The notes: generated from the sequence alone by a model not told the origin. 64,000 nucleotides of DNA from Bryobacterales bacterium (GCA_026954325.1 JAIXKK010000175.1:40374-104373); one strand, 5' to 3'. Shown: positions 46,065 to 54,774, counted from the stretch's first letter. A program made the numbers and translations.

Positions 46065-47426
46065 CTATCCGAATCCCATTCCCCCGAAGCCGGGGAGTTT
46101 GAACTTGCCCATTTTCTTGCCGAGCAGGCCGCCCGAGAAGGTCTTCATCATCTTGCGGGCCTGCGTATACTGTTTGAGCAACTGGTTGACGTCCTGGACG
46201 GTGGCGCCGCTGCCCATGGCGATACGGCGGCGCCGGGATCCATTGATGATCATGTGGTTGACGCGTTCGGCGGGCGTCATCGAGTCGACGATGGCGACGA
46301 TCCGCGTGAGTTCCTTTTCATCCACCTTGGCGTTTTTCAATTCTTTGCCGAGGGGACCCAACTGCGGCATCATTCCGAGCAGGCTCTCGAGCGGACCGAG
46401 TTTTCGCAACTGCTTCAACTGGTCGCGGAAATCCTCGAGGGTGAACTCGTTGTCGATGAGTTTCCGCTGCATCTCTTCGGCTTTCTTCTGATCGATGGTC
46501 TCTTCCACCTTTTCGATCAGCGAAAGTACGTCGCCCATGCCGAGAATGCGGGAAACCGCGCGGTCGGGATGGAACGCCTCGAAGGCGTCCGGCTTCTCAC
46601 CGACACCGATAAACTTCAATGGTTGGCCGGTAACGGTGCGGATGGAGAGGGCCGCGCCGCCGCGGGCATCGCCGTCCATCTTGGTGAGGATAACGCCGGT
46701 GATCCCCAAGCGCTTGTGAAATTCGTCAGCCGATTTTACGGCGTCCTGTCCCGTCATCGCGTCGGCGACGAAGAGGATTTCCACGGGATTCAGCAGTTCC
46801 TTCAGTTGCTGCAACTCGACCATCAGTTCGTCGTCGATGTGCAGACGGCCGGCCGTATCCACCAGCAAGACATCCCGGTTATTCTGGACCGCTTCGCGCC
46901 GCGCGGATCGGGCGAGGTCAACGGGTTTGCTCTCCTCGGGAGAGCCTTCGTAGATGGGAATCTGTATGTCTTTGGCCAGCACCGATAACTGCCGCCGGGC
47001 CGCCGGACGGTAGACGTCGACGGAAACCACCATCGGCCGGTTGCCCTGCTTACCCAGATACCGGGCTAGTTTCCCTGTGCTGGTGGTCTTGCCCGAGCCC
47101 TGGAGGCCGACGATCATGATGACGCTCGGCGGTTCGTTGGCCAGGCGCAGTTTGGCCGTATGGCTGCCCAGGATCTTGGTCAGTTCGTCACGGACGATCT
47201 TTACCACCTGCTGCGCCGGGGAAAGAGCCGACAGCACTTCCTGGCCGACCGCCTTCTCCTTGACGCTCTCCATCAACTGTTTGACGACGCGGAAATGCAC
47301 GTCTGCTTCGAGGAGGGCGACGCGGATCTCTTTGAGCGCCGCCTCCATATTCGCAGCCGTGAGCTTTCCTTCACCGCGCAGGTTTTTGAACACCCGCTGC
47401 AGTTTGTCTGAGAGATTCTCGAACAT
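46065..47426 (-). CDS. ffh: Signal recognition particle protein Ffh (SRP54)
   Basis: A 453-residue GTPase that, with 4.5S RNA, takes ribosomes making membrane or exported proteins to FtsY. The N domain spans ~1-90. The G domain has the P-loop GLQGSGKTTSTGKLA near residue 107, DTAGRLHID, and TKMDGDARGGAALSI. The Met-rich M domain (~300-453) ends with GGLLGKKMGKFKLPGFGG. It is the first gene of the seven-gene translation/secretion operon, with a consensus TATAAT about 60 bases upstream. No 4.5S RNA gene was recognised in the window. Confidence 0.98.
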   Translation of the reverse strand: MFENLSDKLQRVFKNLRGEGKLTAANMEAALKEIRVALLEADVHFRVVKQLMESVKEKAVGQEVLSALSPAQQVVKIVRDELTKILGSHTAKLRLANEPPSVIMIVGLQGSGKTTSTGKLARYLGKQGNRPMVVSVDVYRPAARRQLSVLAKDIQIPIYEGSPEESKPVDLARSARREAVQNNRDVLLVDTAGRLHIDDELMVELQQLKELLNPVEILFVADAMTGQDAVKSADEFHKRLGITGVILTKMDGDARGGAALSIRTVTGQPLKFIGVGEKPDAFEAFHPDRAVSRILGMGDVLSLIEKVEETIDQKKAEEMQRKLIDNEFTLEDFRDQLKQLRKLGPLESLLGMMPQLGPLGKELKNAKVDEKELTRIVAIVDSMTPAERVNHMIINGSRRRRIAMGSGATVQDVNQLLKQYTQARKMMKTFSGGLLGKKMGKFKLPGFGGMGFG

Positions 47427-47488
47427 GCCTGGAGGACCCTTTGGGGCAGGAGTGTAGCCGCGGGAGCCGAAACTGACGCAGCCCTTAC

Positions 47489-47494
47489 ATTATA
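47489..47494 (-). promoter_or_regulatory. Probable -10 box of the ffh operon
   Basis: On the minus strand a perfect TATAAT occurs 62 bases before the ffh start, in an otherwise GC-rich gap of about 100 bases. About 18 bases further upstream is GTGCAA, a weak -35. It fits a housekeeping sigma promoter giving a 5' leader of roughly 55 bases. Confidence 0.5.
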
Positions 47495-47529
47495 CGCAGG
47501 TTACGGATGTCTTTGCACGCCCAATCGGG

Positions 47530-48084
47530 CTATGTCTCTACATCCGCGAAGATTTCCGCTACCGCGATGGCCAGTTCCGGGAGCAATTTGGGAACCGTCA
47601 GAGTGTCCTTTTCGGTGAGAACCAGAGGTCTTTGGCCGGCCTCATGGACTTCCACTTCCCGGTTCTCCCCGTCCACCAGCCAAACGTAAACTGCTCCCGC
47701 GTTGAGGTATTGCCGCAGTTTCTTGCGGATTCGCGATGCCGTGTCGCTCGGGGAGAGAACGTCGACCGCGATCTCCGGCGCGCCGGAAAGATAAGGGCTG
47801 TCTTTTCGTTTCCGCGTCCGGTCTCGCCGGCAAACAGAGACGTCCGGAGCCCGAACCGTGTATGGATCTTCGTCAAGCACGAACCCCGATTCGCTCATGA
47901 CCCGGAATTCCTTATGGTGTTTCAGTGCGATGCGCAGCAGATAGACTATCTGCGCCGACAGATCGCCATGGTTTGCACTGGAGGGAGGTGACACAACAAG
48001 CGCTCCTTCATCGAGTTCGTGCCGGCAGCCGTCGTCCGGCAATGTCAGGAACTGCTCCAGGGTGGTCACCGCCGTCGTCCCCAT
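47530..48084 (-). CDS. Uma2 family (DUF820) PD-(D/E)XK endonuclease-like protein
   Basis: A 184-residue protein typical of the Uma2 family. TLEQFLTLPDDGCRHELDEGALVV opens the fold. The nuclease core follows as VRAPDVSVCRRDR, where Asp is a metal ligand, and GAPEIAVDVLSPSDTASRIRKKLRQYLNAGAVYVWLVD, with D/E and downstream Lys of the PD-(D/E)XK pattern. A helix-strand tail closes it. The family is highly multiplied in Cyanobacteria and some Acidobacteria, and its biological role is not settled. It lies between the ffh promoter and the divergent permease operon. Confidence 0.9.
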   Translation of the reverse strand: MGTTAVTTLEQFLTLPDDGCRHELDEGALVVSPPSSANHGDLSAQIVYLLRIALKHHKEFRVMSESGFVLDEDPYTVRAPDVSVCRRDRTRKRKDSPYLSGAPEIAVDVLSPSDTASRIRKKLRQYLNAGAVYVWLVDGENREVEVHEAGQRPLVLTEKDTLTVPKLLPELAIAVAEIFADVET

Positions 48085-48181
48085 GTCTTCATGTTACGCG
48101 AACCCGCGCCAGTGCGTTATCCTGTCCCTTTGTCTGCCGGAGGGAGTTCCCCCGGAAGAGAGTTCCCCTCGAGAGAGTCCC

Positions 48182-49630
48182 ATGGATAAGCACGCAGCCA
48201 CGCGCCGAAGAGACCAGGAAGACCTGGGCCGGTTCGGCTACGCGCAGGAACTTTTCCGCAACATGGGCGGATTTTCGAATTTCGCCATCAGCTTTTCCAT
48301 CATCTCGATCCTCACCGGTGCGGTGACTCTGTACGGATATGGCCTCGAGATGGGCGGTCCGCTGGAAATGACCCTGGGCTGGCCGATTGCGACCGTATTC
48401 ACCCTCACCGTCGCGGCGAGCATGGCGGAACTCTGTTCGGCGTATCCGACGAGCGGAGCCATGTATCACTGGGCGGCGGATCTGGGCGGTCCTGTCTGGG
48501 GGTGGTTTGTCGCGTGGCTCAATATCTTCGGTCTCATTGCGGCGGTGGCGGGCATCAATTACAGTTGCGCGCAATTCATTCTCCCGTTCCTCGGCTGGCC
48601 CTCGACTTCGGGGAATCTGTTCGCCATGCTGGCGTTCATCCTGATTACGCAGGCTGTACTGAACCACTACGGGGTGCGGTTAGTGGCGTGGCTCAATGAC
48701 GGGAGCGTGGCTGTGCACATTGCCGGGGTCCTGGTGGTGGTGGGCACGGTTTTCTGGTTCGCCCCCTTGAAGCCGGTTGCGTTCCTGGCGGAGGGGATCA
48801 ACAGCAGCGGCCATTCCCCTTATGTATGGGCCTTCCTTCTCGGATTGCTTCAGGCGCAATGGACGTATACCGGTTTTGACGCCTCTGCGCACATGGCTGA
48901 GGAAACGGAAGATCCCCGCCGGCGGGCGCCCTGGGGGATCGTGCTCTCCGTGGCGGTCAGCGGAGTGGTTGGCTACATCCTGCTACTGGCCCTGACTCTG
49001 GCGGTTCCTTCCATCCCGCAGGTGTTGAACGCCAGGGACTCGAGCGGCAATCCCATCTCCGCCGCCATCGCGATTCTGCAATCCGCGCTAGGGGCGAGGG
49101 CCGGCAACGCCGTGGCTGCGCTGGCTTCGATGGCGATGTGGTTTTGCGGCCTGTCCGCCATCACATCCGCCTCGCGTACCCTGTACGCGCTTGCCCGCGA
49201 CCACGGGACGCCTGGTTCGAACTGGCTGCGCGGGGTGAATCCACGGCATGGGACTCCGGGTCCGGCGATCTGGTCCGTCACGCTCGCCGCCATGGCTGCG
49301 ATGGTCTGGAGCGGCGCAATCCCGGTGGTGACCTCCTTGAGCACGGTGGCGCTCTATGTCGCCTATCTCATCCCGATTATTCTCGGACTGCGGAGCAGCC
49401 AATGGCGTTCGAACGCCGTTTGGAACCTGGGGAAATACAGCCGGGCGGTGAACTATGCGGCAATCGGCTACACTGTGATGGTCTGCTTCGTGCTGATGAT
49501 GCCGCCGAACGACCTCGCCGGCCGCACGCTGATCGGGATCGTCCTGCTGTTGGCGGGAATCTACCGCATCGAAGCCCGGGGAAAATACAAGGGCCCGCAC
49601 TGGGCTGTTAAGGATCGTACAACGGGATGA
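48182..49630 (+). CDS. APC-family amino acid/amine permease
   Basis: A 482-residue transporter with about twelve membrane helices. ATG 48182 is preferred (MDKHAATRRRDQEDLGRFGYAQEL); the open frame upstream to 48062 overlaps the Uma2 start. The family signature is GYAQELFRNMGGFSNFAISFSIISILTGAVTLYGYGL, as in GABA/choline/polyamine permeases of the ACT subgroup. AYPTSGAMYHWAADLGG and TYTGFDASAHMAEETEDPRRRAPWGI follow. It probably imports an amino acid, GABA-like compound or amine by cation symport. Its stop overlaps the ATG of the ligase gene by four bases (ATGA). Confidence 0.93.
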   Translation: MDKHAATRRRDQEDLGRFGYAQELFRNMGGFSNFAISFSIISILTGAVTLYGYGLEMGGPLEMTLGWPIATVFTLTVAASMAELCSAYPTSGAMYHWAADLGGPVWGWFVAWLNIFGLIAAVAGINYSCAQFILPFLGWPSTSGNLFAMLAFILITQAVLNHYGVRLVAWLNDGSVAVHIAGVLVVVGTVFWFAPLKPVAFLAEGINSSGHSPYVWAFLLGLLQAQWTYTGFDASAHMAEETEDPRRRAPWGIVLSVAVSGVVGYILLLALTLAVPSIPQVLNARDSSGNPISAAIAILQSALGARAGNAVAALASMAMWFCGLSAITSASRTLYALARDHGTPGSNWLRGVNPRHGTPGPAIWSVTLAAMAAMVWSGAIPVVTSLSTVALYVAYLIPIILGLRSSQWRSNAVWNLGKYSRAVNYAAIGYTVMVCFVLMMPPNDLAGRTLIGIVLLLAGIYRIEARGKYKGPHWAVKDRTTG

Positions 49631-50973
49631 CTCTGGCGGAAGTTCTCGATAAATTTGAAGAAAACAATATCGAGCGTGTGAAGTTGGGCGCGGTGGATAT
49701 TGACGGTGTTCTGCGCGGAAAATACATCAGCCTGGAGAAGTTCAAATCCGCGGCAGACACTGGGCTCGGGTTTTGCGACGTGATCTTCGGCTGGGACATC
49801 GCCGATGTCCTTTATGACAACGTATCCATCACGGGGTGGCATACGGGCTATCCGGACGCCCACGCGCGGATCGATCTTTCCTCGCTGCGGATGATTCCCT
49901 GGGAGCCGGGGACTGCCTTTTTCCTTCTCGATCTTTACGATCACCGCGGAGAACCTCTGGCCGTTTCTCCGCGCCAGTTGCTGCAGCGCGTGGTGCGCCT
50001 CGCGGAAGAGCGTAATTTCCGGCCATTTGCAGCCGCGGAATACGAATTCTGGATGTTTGAGGAGACGCCCCGGGCACTGCGGGAGAAGGGATTCCGCAAT
50101 CTTACGCCGCTGTCTTCGGGAATGTTCGGCTACAGTGTTCTGCGGGCCTCACAGAACTCTCCGCTGGTGGTGGATCTGATTGAGCAGCTCAAAGGATTCC
50201 AGGTGCCACTTGAAGGATTTCATACCGAAACGGGCCCCGGCGTGTACGAGGCGGCCATTCATGTGGATCACGCGGCGGCCGCGGCGGACCAGGCGGTGCT
50301 GTTCAAGACGGCGGTGAAGGAGATCGCCTCGCAGCACGGCGTTGTCCCCACCTTCATGGCGAAGTGGAATGCGGACTTACCCGGTTCGAGCGGCCATTTG
50401 CACCAAAGTCTTTGGAGCAGAGAGGGCAACGAGAACCTCTTTTTTGACCGCCGGCAGGGCATGTCTCCCCTGATGAATCATTACATCGCGGGCCTGGTTC
50501 AGTTCATGCCGGAGTTTCAGGTGATGTATTGTCCCACGGTCAACTCGTATAAACGTACGGTGCCCGGGGCTTGGGCGCCGGTGAATGCGACATGGGGAAT
50601 GGACAACCGGACAACCGCGGTGCGAGCTATTCCGGGCAGCGAAAAGTCGACCCGGGTCGAACTCCGTATCACCGGAGCGGACATCAATCCATATCTCGCC
50701 CTTGCCGCGTCATTGGCGGCGGGATTGGAAGGGACGGAGCGGAAACTCGACCCTTCCGCGCCCACGACAAATGCCTATACAGCCAAGGAGGCGCCACCCC
50801 TGGCAGCCAATCTGCTTGAAGCCACGTCGCGGTTTCAATCAAGCGCCGTCGCGCGGAAATGGTTCGGTGACGCCTTCGTCGATCACTACGCCGCCACGCG
50901 GAGGTGGGAAGTACGACAGTTTGAAAAAGCAGTTACCGATTGGGAACTGGCGCGCTATCTGGAATCCATATGA
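49627..50973 (+). CDS. Glutamine synthetase-like ligase (gamma-glutamyl amine synthetase type)
   Basis: A 448-residue member of the glutamine synthetase family. The N-terminal beta-grasp contains VKLGAVDIDGVLRGKYIS. The catalytic domain shows FAAAEYEFWMFEE with metal-binding Glu, GPGVYEAAIHVDHAAAAADQAVLFK, the FMAKWNADLPGSSGHLHQSLW block and NSYKRTVPGAWAPVNATWGMDNRT with the ATP/phosphate Arg. It resembles PuuA/GlnA4-like enzymes that join glutamate to amines more than housekeeping GlnA, because no adenylylation-site Tyr block is evident. It is coupled by four-base overlaps to the permease before and the dehydrogenase after, which suggests uptake then gamma-glutamylation of an amine or amino alcohol. 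Confidence 0.85.
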   Translation: MTLAEVLDKFEENNIERVKLGAVDIDGVLRGKYISLEKFKSAADTGLGFCDVIFGWDIADVLYDNVSITGWHTGYPDAHARIDLSSLRMIPWEPGTAFFLLDLYDHRGEPLAVSPRQLLQRVVRLAEERNFRPFAAAEYEFWMFEETPRALREKGFRNLTPLSSGMFGYSVLRASQNSPLVVDLIEQLKGFQVPLEGFHTETGPGVYEAAIHVDHAAAAADQAVLFKTAVKEIASQHGVVPTFMAKWNADLPGSSGHLHQSLWSREGNENLFFDRRQGMSPLMNHYIAGLVQFMPEFQVMYCPTVNSYKRTVPGAWAPVNATWGMDNRTTAVRAIPGSEKSTRVELRITGADINPYLALAASLAAGLEGTERKLDPSAPTTNAYTAKEAPPLAANLLEATSRFQSSAVARKWFGDAFVDHYAATRRWEVRQFEKAVTDWELARYLESI

Positions 50974-52082
50974 TCTCGACGTTTTCTTTTCCGACCAAGA
51001 TTCTGTTCGGCCCCGGAGCCGTGGAACGGCTGCCCGGGGAGATGGATCAGCGCGGCATGCGGAAGCCGCTGCTGGTGACGGACGCCGGACTGGCCAGGAC
51101 AGCCGTGTTTACACGCGTCCACAAACTGGCTCCTGATGCTGTTGTGTTCACGCAGGTCGATCCCAATCCGACGGAACAGAACGTACTCGATGGCGCGGAA
51201 CTGTACGTGAGCGAAGGCTGCGACAGCGTCATCGGGCTAGGAGGGGGATCACCGCTCGACGCCGCCAAGGCCATCCGGCTCAAGGTGACTCATCCGCTTC
51301 CTTTAGCTGATTACGACGATCTCGTTGACGGCTGGAAGCGCATCTCCCCGGACCTTCCGCCGTTTGTTGCGATTGCCACCACGGCGGGTACGGGAAGCGA
51401 AGTCGGCCGGTCGTCCGTCATCACCATTGAAAAGACAAATCGCAAGACGGTCATCTTCAGTCCTTACCTCATTCCGTCGGTGGCCATCAATGACGCGGAA
51501 CTGACGTTGGACCTGCCGGCAGGCGTGACGGCGGGCACTGGGATGGATGCCTATACGCACAACGTGGAAGCCTATCTCGCCAAGGGCTACCACCCTCTGT
51601 GTGATGCGATTGCATTGGAGGGCGCACGTCTGGCGTCGGAAAATCTTCCCCGCGTGATGGCGAATCCGAGGGATGTCGAGGCACGCGGCAACATGTTGAT
51701 GTCTTCGATGATGGGCGCCATTGCCTTCCAAAAGGGACTTGGGGCTACCCATTCCCTCGCGCATCCGCTCTCTTCGGAGTTTGGGATGCACCATGGCACG
51801 GCCAACGCGGTGCTGCTTCCTTACGTGCTGGAGTTCAACCACGGTGCCGCAAAGGAACGCATGATCACGCTCGCCCGGCAAGCCGGCGTGCCCGATATCA
51901 TCGATCGCACAAAGGAACTGAACCGGCTGTGCAGGATTCAGCCCCGGCTGCGAGATTATGGTATTCCCGAGTCGAGCCTCGGCATGCTCGCCGGGAAGGC
52001 TATCGAAGACGGGTGTCACCTCTCAAATCCGCGACCGTGCACGGAGGAGGATCTGCTCCACCTCTACCGGCAGGCCTGGTAG
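50970..52082 (+). CDS. Iron-containing alcohol dehydrogenase
   Basis: A 370-residue group III dehydrogenase; the ATG at 50970 overlaps the upstream stop (ATGA). The NAD-binding region has SVIGLGGGSPLDAAKAIRL near residue 95 and AIATTAGTGSEVGRSSVIT near residue 137. The iron ligands appear in TAGTGMDAYTHNVEAYLA (Asp, His), HSLAHPLSSEFGMHHGTANAVLLPYVLEFN (two His) and nearby. It would oxidise a primary alcohol or reduce an aldehyde, plausibly the aldehyde or amino alcohol handled by this operon. It ends two bases before the convergent Rpn-like array. Confidence 0.94.
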   Translation: MISTFSFPTKILFGPGAVERLPGEMDQRGMRKPLLVTDAGLARTAVFTRVHKLAPDAVVFTQVDPNPTEQNVLDGAELYVSEGCDSVIGLGGGSPLDAAKAIRLKVTHPLPLADYDDLVDGWKRISPDLPPFVAIATTAGTGSEVGRSSVITIEKTNRKTVIFSPYLIPSVAINDAELTLDLPAGVTAGTGMDAYTHNVEAYLAKGYHPLCDAIALEGARLASENLPRVMANPRDVEARGNMLMSSMMGAIAFQKGLGATHSLAHPLSSEFGMHHGTANAVLLPYVLEFNHGAAKERMITLARQAGVPDIIDRTKELNRLCRIQPRLRDYGIPESSLGMLAGKAIEDGCHLSNPRPCTEEDLLHLYRQAW

Positions 52083-52084
52083 CG

Positions 52085-52912
52085 CTAATCGAAGGTTTCC
52101 GCCGCGGTACGGGCGTCAATCAGCCGGAGGCTCCAGCGTTCGAGGGTTTCCAGATCCGCGGATTCAATTTGCAGAGCGAGTTCCATGGGTATGGGACCGA
52201 AGCGTTTTTCCAATTGCCTGGCAAGCATATGGCGGGCGGCTTCGGTGCGGCCTTGCACCAGACCCTTCTCCTCGCCTTGGTGGAAGATCTCCGCCAGCCA
52301 TTCGTTCTCCATGATGTCGATCTCGATGGGCATGCTCTCAATCTCCTCTTTGACTGCCGGAACCAAGCCTCTCAATCCGGATAGTATCACAAGCTTCGCC
52401 AGCCAACTCTGCCTCTTCGGCGGCGGTGTTTCGGCGATTCTTCGCAGCACCCTCGCCACTACAGGGCGGTGATCGGTGAGCTTTCCCAACATTCCGAGCA
52501 GGTTGTCTTCGAGAAACGGGCTCTCCAGCAGTTCGGTGGTATCCATCATCTGGAGGTTGACAACGCGGTAGGAGAACAGGAGTCCCGGTTCGTCGATTCC
52601 CTCCGGAATGCCCACTGGCCCTTTACCCAGCCACAGGGCGATCTGTATAGGGATGCGCTGGTAGGTCTCGCGGATGCGCTGACGGTAGCCGAGCATGCGG
52701 TGGCCGAAGAGCCGGGTGGGTTGGGCCTGGAGTTCGAGGTGAACAATCCGGTCATCGACGAGTTCGAGCAGCAGGTCCGGACGCAGGTTCTCCACCTTGG
52801 GTAGTTCCGTGGTCAGCACGCGGCTCACGGACACCGGTTCGCCGAGCAGCAGCCGGAGGACGAGATCCGGCCGGCCGAGCAGCAATTCCTTGATGGTGGT
52901 GTCGTAGCGCAC
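52085..52912 (-). CDS. Rpn-like PD-(D/E)XK nuclease, array copy 1 (variant 3' end)
   Basis: A 275-residue protein of the Rpn (recombination-promoting nuclease/transposase_31-like) type. The nuclease core is VENLRPDLLLELVDDRIVHLELQAQ, with Asp46 and Glu60-x-Gln62 as expected catalytic residues. Its first ~215 residues match copies 2 and 3. It lacks four residues (EQGL) in the Gly/Gln/Glu-rich linker near residue 217 and differs near the C-terminus (ELALQIESADLETL against ELTLRIESADLQTL). At the DNA level the differences are confined to roughly the last 190 bases. In-frame Met194 has GAGGAG nine bases upstream. E. coli rpn genes use such internal starts to make a short inhibitor. Confidence 0.88.
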   Translation of the reverse strand: MRYDTTIKELLLGRPDLVLRLLLGEPVSVSRVLTTELPKVENLRPDLLLELVDDRIVHLELQAQPTRLFGHRMLGYRQRIRETYQRIPIQIALWLGKGPVGIPEGIDEPGLLFSYRVVNLQMMDTTELLESPFLEDNLLGMLGKLTDHRPVVARVLRRIAETPPPKRQSWLAKLVILSGLRGLVPAVKEEIESMPIEIDIMENEWLAEIFHQGEEKGLVQGRTEAARHMLARQLEKRFGPIPMELALQIESADLETLERWSLRLIDARTAAETFD

Positions 52913-52969
52913 TCTGTGGAGTGAGTGCCCGCGTGGCTGGGTAATTCTCTGGGCCGGTGTGTGGCCGGG

Positions 52970-53809
52970 TCAATCGAAAGTTTCCGCCGCGCTTCGGGCG
53001 TCGATCAACCGGAGGCTCCAACGTTCGAGGGTCTGCAGATCCGCCGATTCAATTCGCAGAGTGAGTTCCATGGGTATGGGACCGAAGCGTTTCTCCAATT
53101 GCCTGGCAAGCATATGGCGGGCGGCTTCGGTGCGGCCTTGCACCAAGCCTTGCTCGAGTCCTTTCTCCTCGCCTTGGTGGAAGATCTCCGCCAGCCATTC
53201 GTTCTCCATGATGTCGATCTCGATGGGCATGCTCTCAATCTCCTCTTTGACTGCCGGAACCAAGCCTCTCAATCCGGATAGTATCACAAGCTTCGCCAGC
53301 CAACTCTGCCTCTTCGGCGGCGGTGTTTCGGCGATTCTTCGCAGCACCCTCGCCACTACAGGGCGGTGATCGGTGAGCTTTCCCAACATTCCGAGCAGGT
53401 TGTCTTCGAGAAACGGGCTCTCCAGCAGTTCGGTGGTATCCATCATCTGGAGGTTGACAACGCGGTAGGAGAACAGGAGTCCCGGTTCGTCGATTCCCTC
53501 CGGAATGCCCACTGGCCCTTTACCCAGCCACAGGGCGATCTGTATAGGGATGCGCTGGTAGGTCTCGCGGATGCGCTGACGGTAGCCGAGCATGCGGTGG
53601 CCGAAGAGCCGGGTGGGTTGGGCCTGGAGTTCGAGGTGAACAATCCGGTCATCGACGAGTTCGAGCAGCAGGTCCGGACGCAGGTTCTCCACCTTGGGTA
53701 GTTCCGTGGTCAGCACGCGGCTCACGGACACCGGTTCGCCGAGCAGCAGCCGGAGGACGAGATCCGGCCGGCCGAGCAGCAATTCCTTGATGGTGGTGTC
53801 GTAGCGCAC
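52970..53809 (-). CDS. Rpn-like PD-(D/E)XK nuclease, array copy 2
   Basis: A 279-residue protein identical in sequence to copy 3. The N-terminal nuclease domain holds Asp46, Glu60 and Gln62. A helical middle follows (LLESPFLEDNLLGMLGKLTDHRPVVARVL), then the linker EEKGLEQGLVQGRTEAARHML and a C-terminal oligomerisation-like helix pair. The family cuts DNA and promotes RecA-independent recombination, and some members defend against phage. A 57-base spacer separates it from copy 1 and an identical one from copy 3. Internal Met194 with upstream GAGGAG could yield an 86-residue C-terminal product. Confidence 0.9.
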   Translation of the reverse strand: MRYDTTIKELLLGRPDLVLRLLLGEPVSVSRVLTTELPKVENLRPDLLLELVDDRIVHLELQAQPTRLFGHRMLGYRQRIRETYQRIPIQIALWLGKGPVGIPEGIDEPGLLFSYRVVNLQMMDTTELLESPFLEDNLLGMLGKLTDHRPVVARVLRRIAETPPPKRQSWLAKLVILSGLRGLVPAVKEEIESMPIEIDIMENEWLAEIFHQGEEKGLEQGLVQGRTEAARHMLARQLEKRFGPIPMELTLRIESADLQTLERWSLRLIDARSAAETFD

Positions 53810-53866
53810 TCTGTGGAGTGAGTGCCCGCGTGGCTGGGTAATTCTCTGGGCCGGTGTGTGGCCGGG

Positions 53867-54706
53867 TCAATCGAAAGTTTCCGCCGCGCTTCGGGCGTCG
53901 ATCAACCGGAGGCTCCAACGTTCGAGGGTCTGCAGATCCGCCGATTCAATTCGCAGAGTGAGTTCCATGGGTATGGGACCGAAGCGTTTCTCCAATTGCC
54001 TGGCAAGCATATGGCGGGCGGCTTCGGTGCGGCCTTGCACCAAGCCTTGCTCGAGTCCTTTCTCCTCGCCTTGGTGGAAGATCTCCGCCAGCCATTCGTT
54101 CTCCATGATGTCGATCTCGATGGGCATGCTCTCAATCTCCTCTTTGACTGCCGGAACCAAGCCTCTCAATCCGGATAGTATCACAAGCTTCGCCAGCCAA
54201 CTCTGCCTCTTCGGCGGCGGTGTTTCGGCGATTCTTCGCAGCACCCTCGCCACTACAGGGCGGTGATCGGTGAGCTTTCCCAACATTCCGAGCAGGTTGT
54301 CTTCGAGAAACGGGCTCTCCAGCAGTTCGGTGGTATCCATCATCTGGAGGTTGACAACGCGGTAGGAGAACAGGAGTCCCGGTTCGTCGATTCCCTCCGG
54401 AATGCCCACTGGCCCTTTACCCAGCCACAGGGCGATCTGTATAGGGATGCGCTGGTAGGTCTCGCGGATGCGCTGACGGTAGCCGAGCATGCGGTGGCCG
54501 AAGAGCCGGGTGGGTTGGGCCTGGAGTTCGAGGTGAACAATCCGGTCATCGACGAGTTCGAGCAGCAGGTCCGGACGCAGGTTCTCCACCTTGGGTAGTT
54601 CCGTGGTCAGCACGCGGCTCACGGACACCGGTTCGCCGAGCAGCAGCCGGAGGACGAGATCCGGCCGGCCGAGCAGCAATTCCTTGATGGTGGTGTCGTA
54701 GCGCAC
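53867..54706 (-). CDS. Rpn-like PD-(D/E)XK nuclease, array copy 3
   Basis: A 279-residue protein, same sequence as copy 2 and first in the direction of transcription. Upstream of its start the sequence leaves the repeat after GCGCACT and becomes unique, so this end carries the native promoter region; the other two copies have only the short repeat spacer before them. Expression of copies 1 and 2 would depend on read-through or on a promoter in the spacer. Function is as for copy 2. Confidence 0.9.
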   Translation of the reverse strand: MRYDTTIKELLLGRPDLVLRLLLGEPVSVSRVLTTELPKVENLRPDLLLELVDDRIVHLELQAQPTRLFGHRMLGYRQRIRETYQRIPIQIALWLGKGPVGIPEGIDEPGLLFSYRVVNLQMMDTTELLESPFLEDNLLGMLGKLTDHRPVVARVLRRIAETPPPKRQSWLAKLVILSGLRGLVPAVKEEIESMPIEIDIMENEWLAEIFHQGEEKGLEQGLVQGRTEAARHMLARQLEKRFGPIPMELTLRIESADLQTLERWSLRLIDARSAAETFD

Positions 54707-54774
54707 TATCTACAAGGTGCAGACAAGCAGGACAACCTCTCGCGGCCGTGTCATAATCGAGCAGGGGAGCAACC

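Larger units (their letters stand above)
52085..54712. repeat. Threefold tandem repeat, 897-base period
   Basis: Gene starts at 52912, 53809 and 54706 are spaced exactly 897 bases apart, and the two 57-base spacers look identical. By eye no difference was found between copies 2 and 3 over the whole unit. Copy 1 is 12 bases shorter in the linker and diverges only near its 3' end. The pattern means recent tandem duplication or repeated homogenisation by recombination. Unit edges lie near GCGCACT upstream of the starts and near the gene stops. Confidence 0.95.

Noticed and set aside
48144..48181. Imperfect direct repeats of GAGTTCCCC with 15-16 base spacing before the permease start
   Set aside because: Short, degenerate and three units only; could be chance in a GC-rich leader. 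No riboswitch fold was recognised.
52185..54266. Plus-strand open frames repeated across the Rpn-like array
   Set aside because: They are antisense shadows of the repeated minus-strand genes; the repetition comes from the DNA repeat and not from coding conservation.
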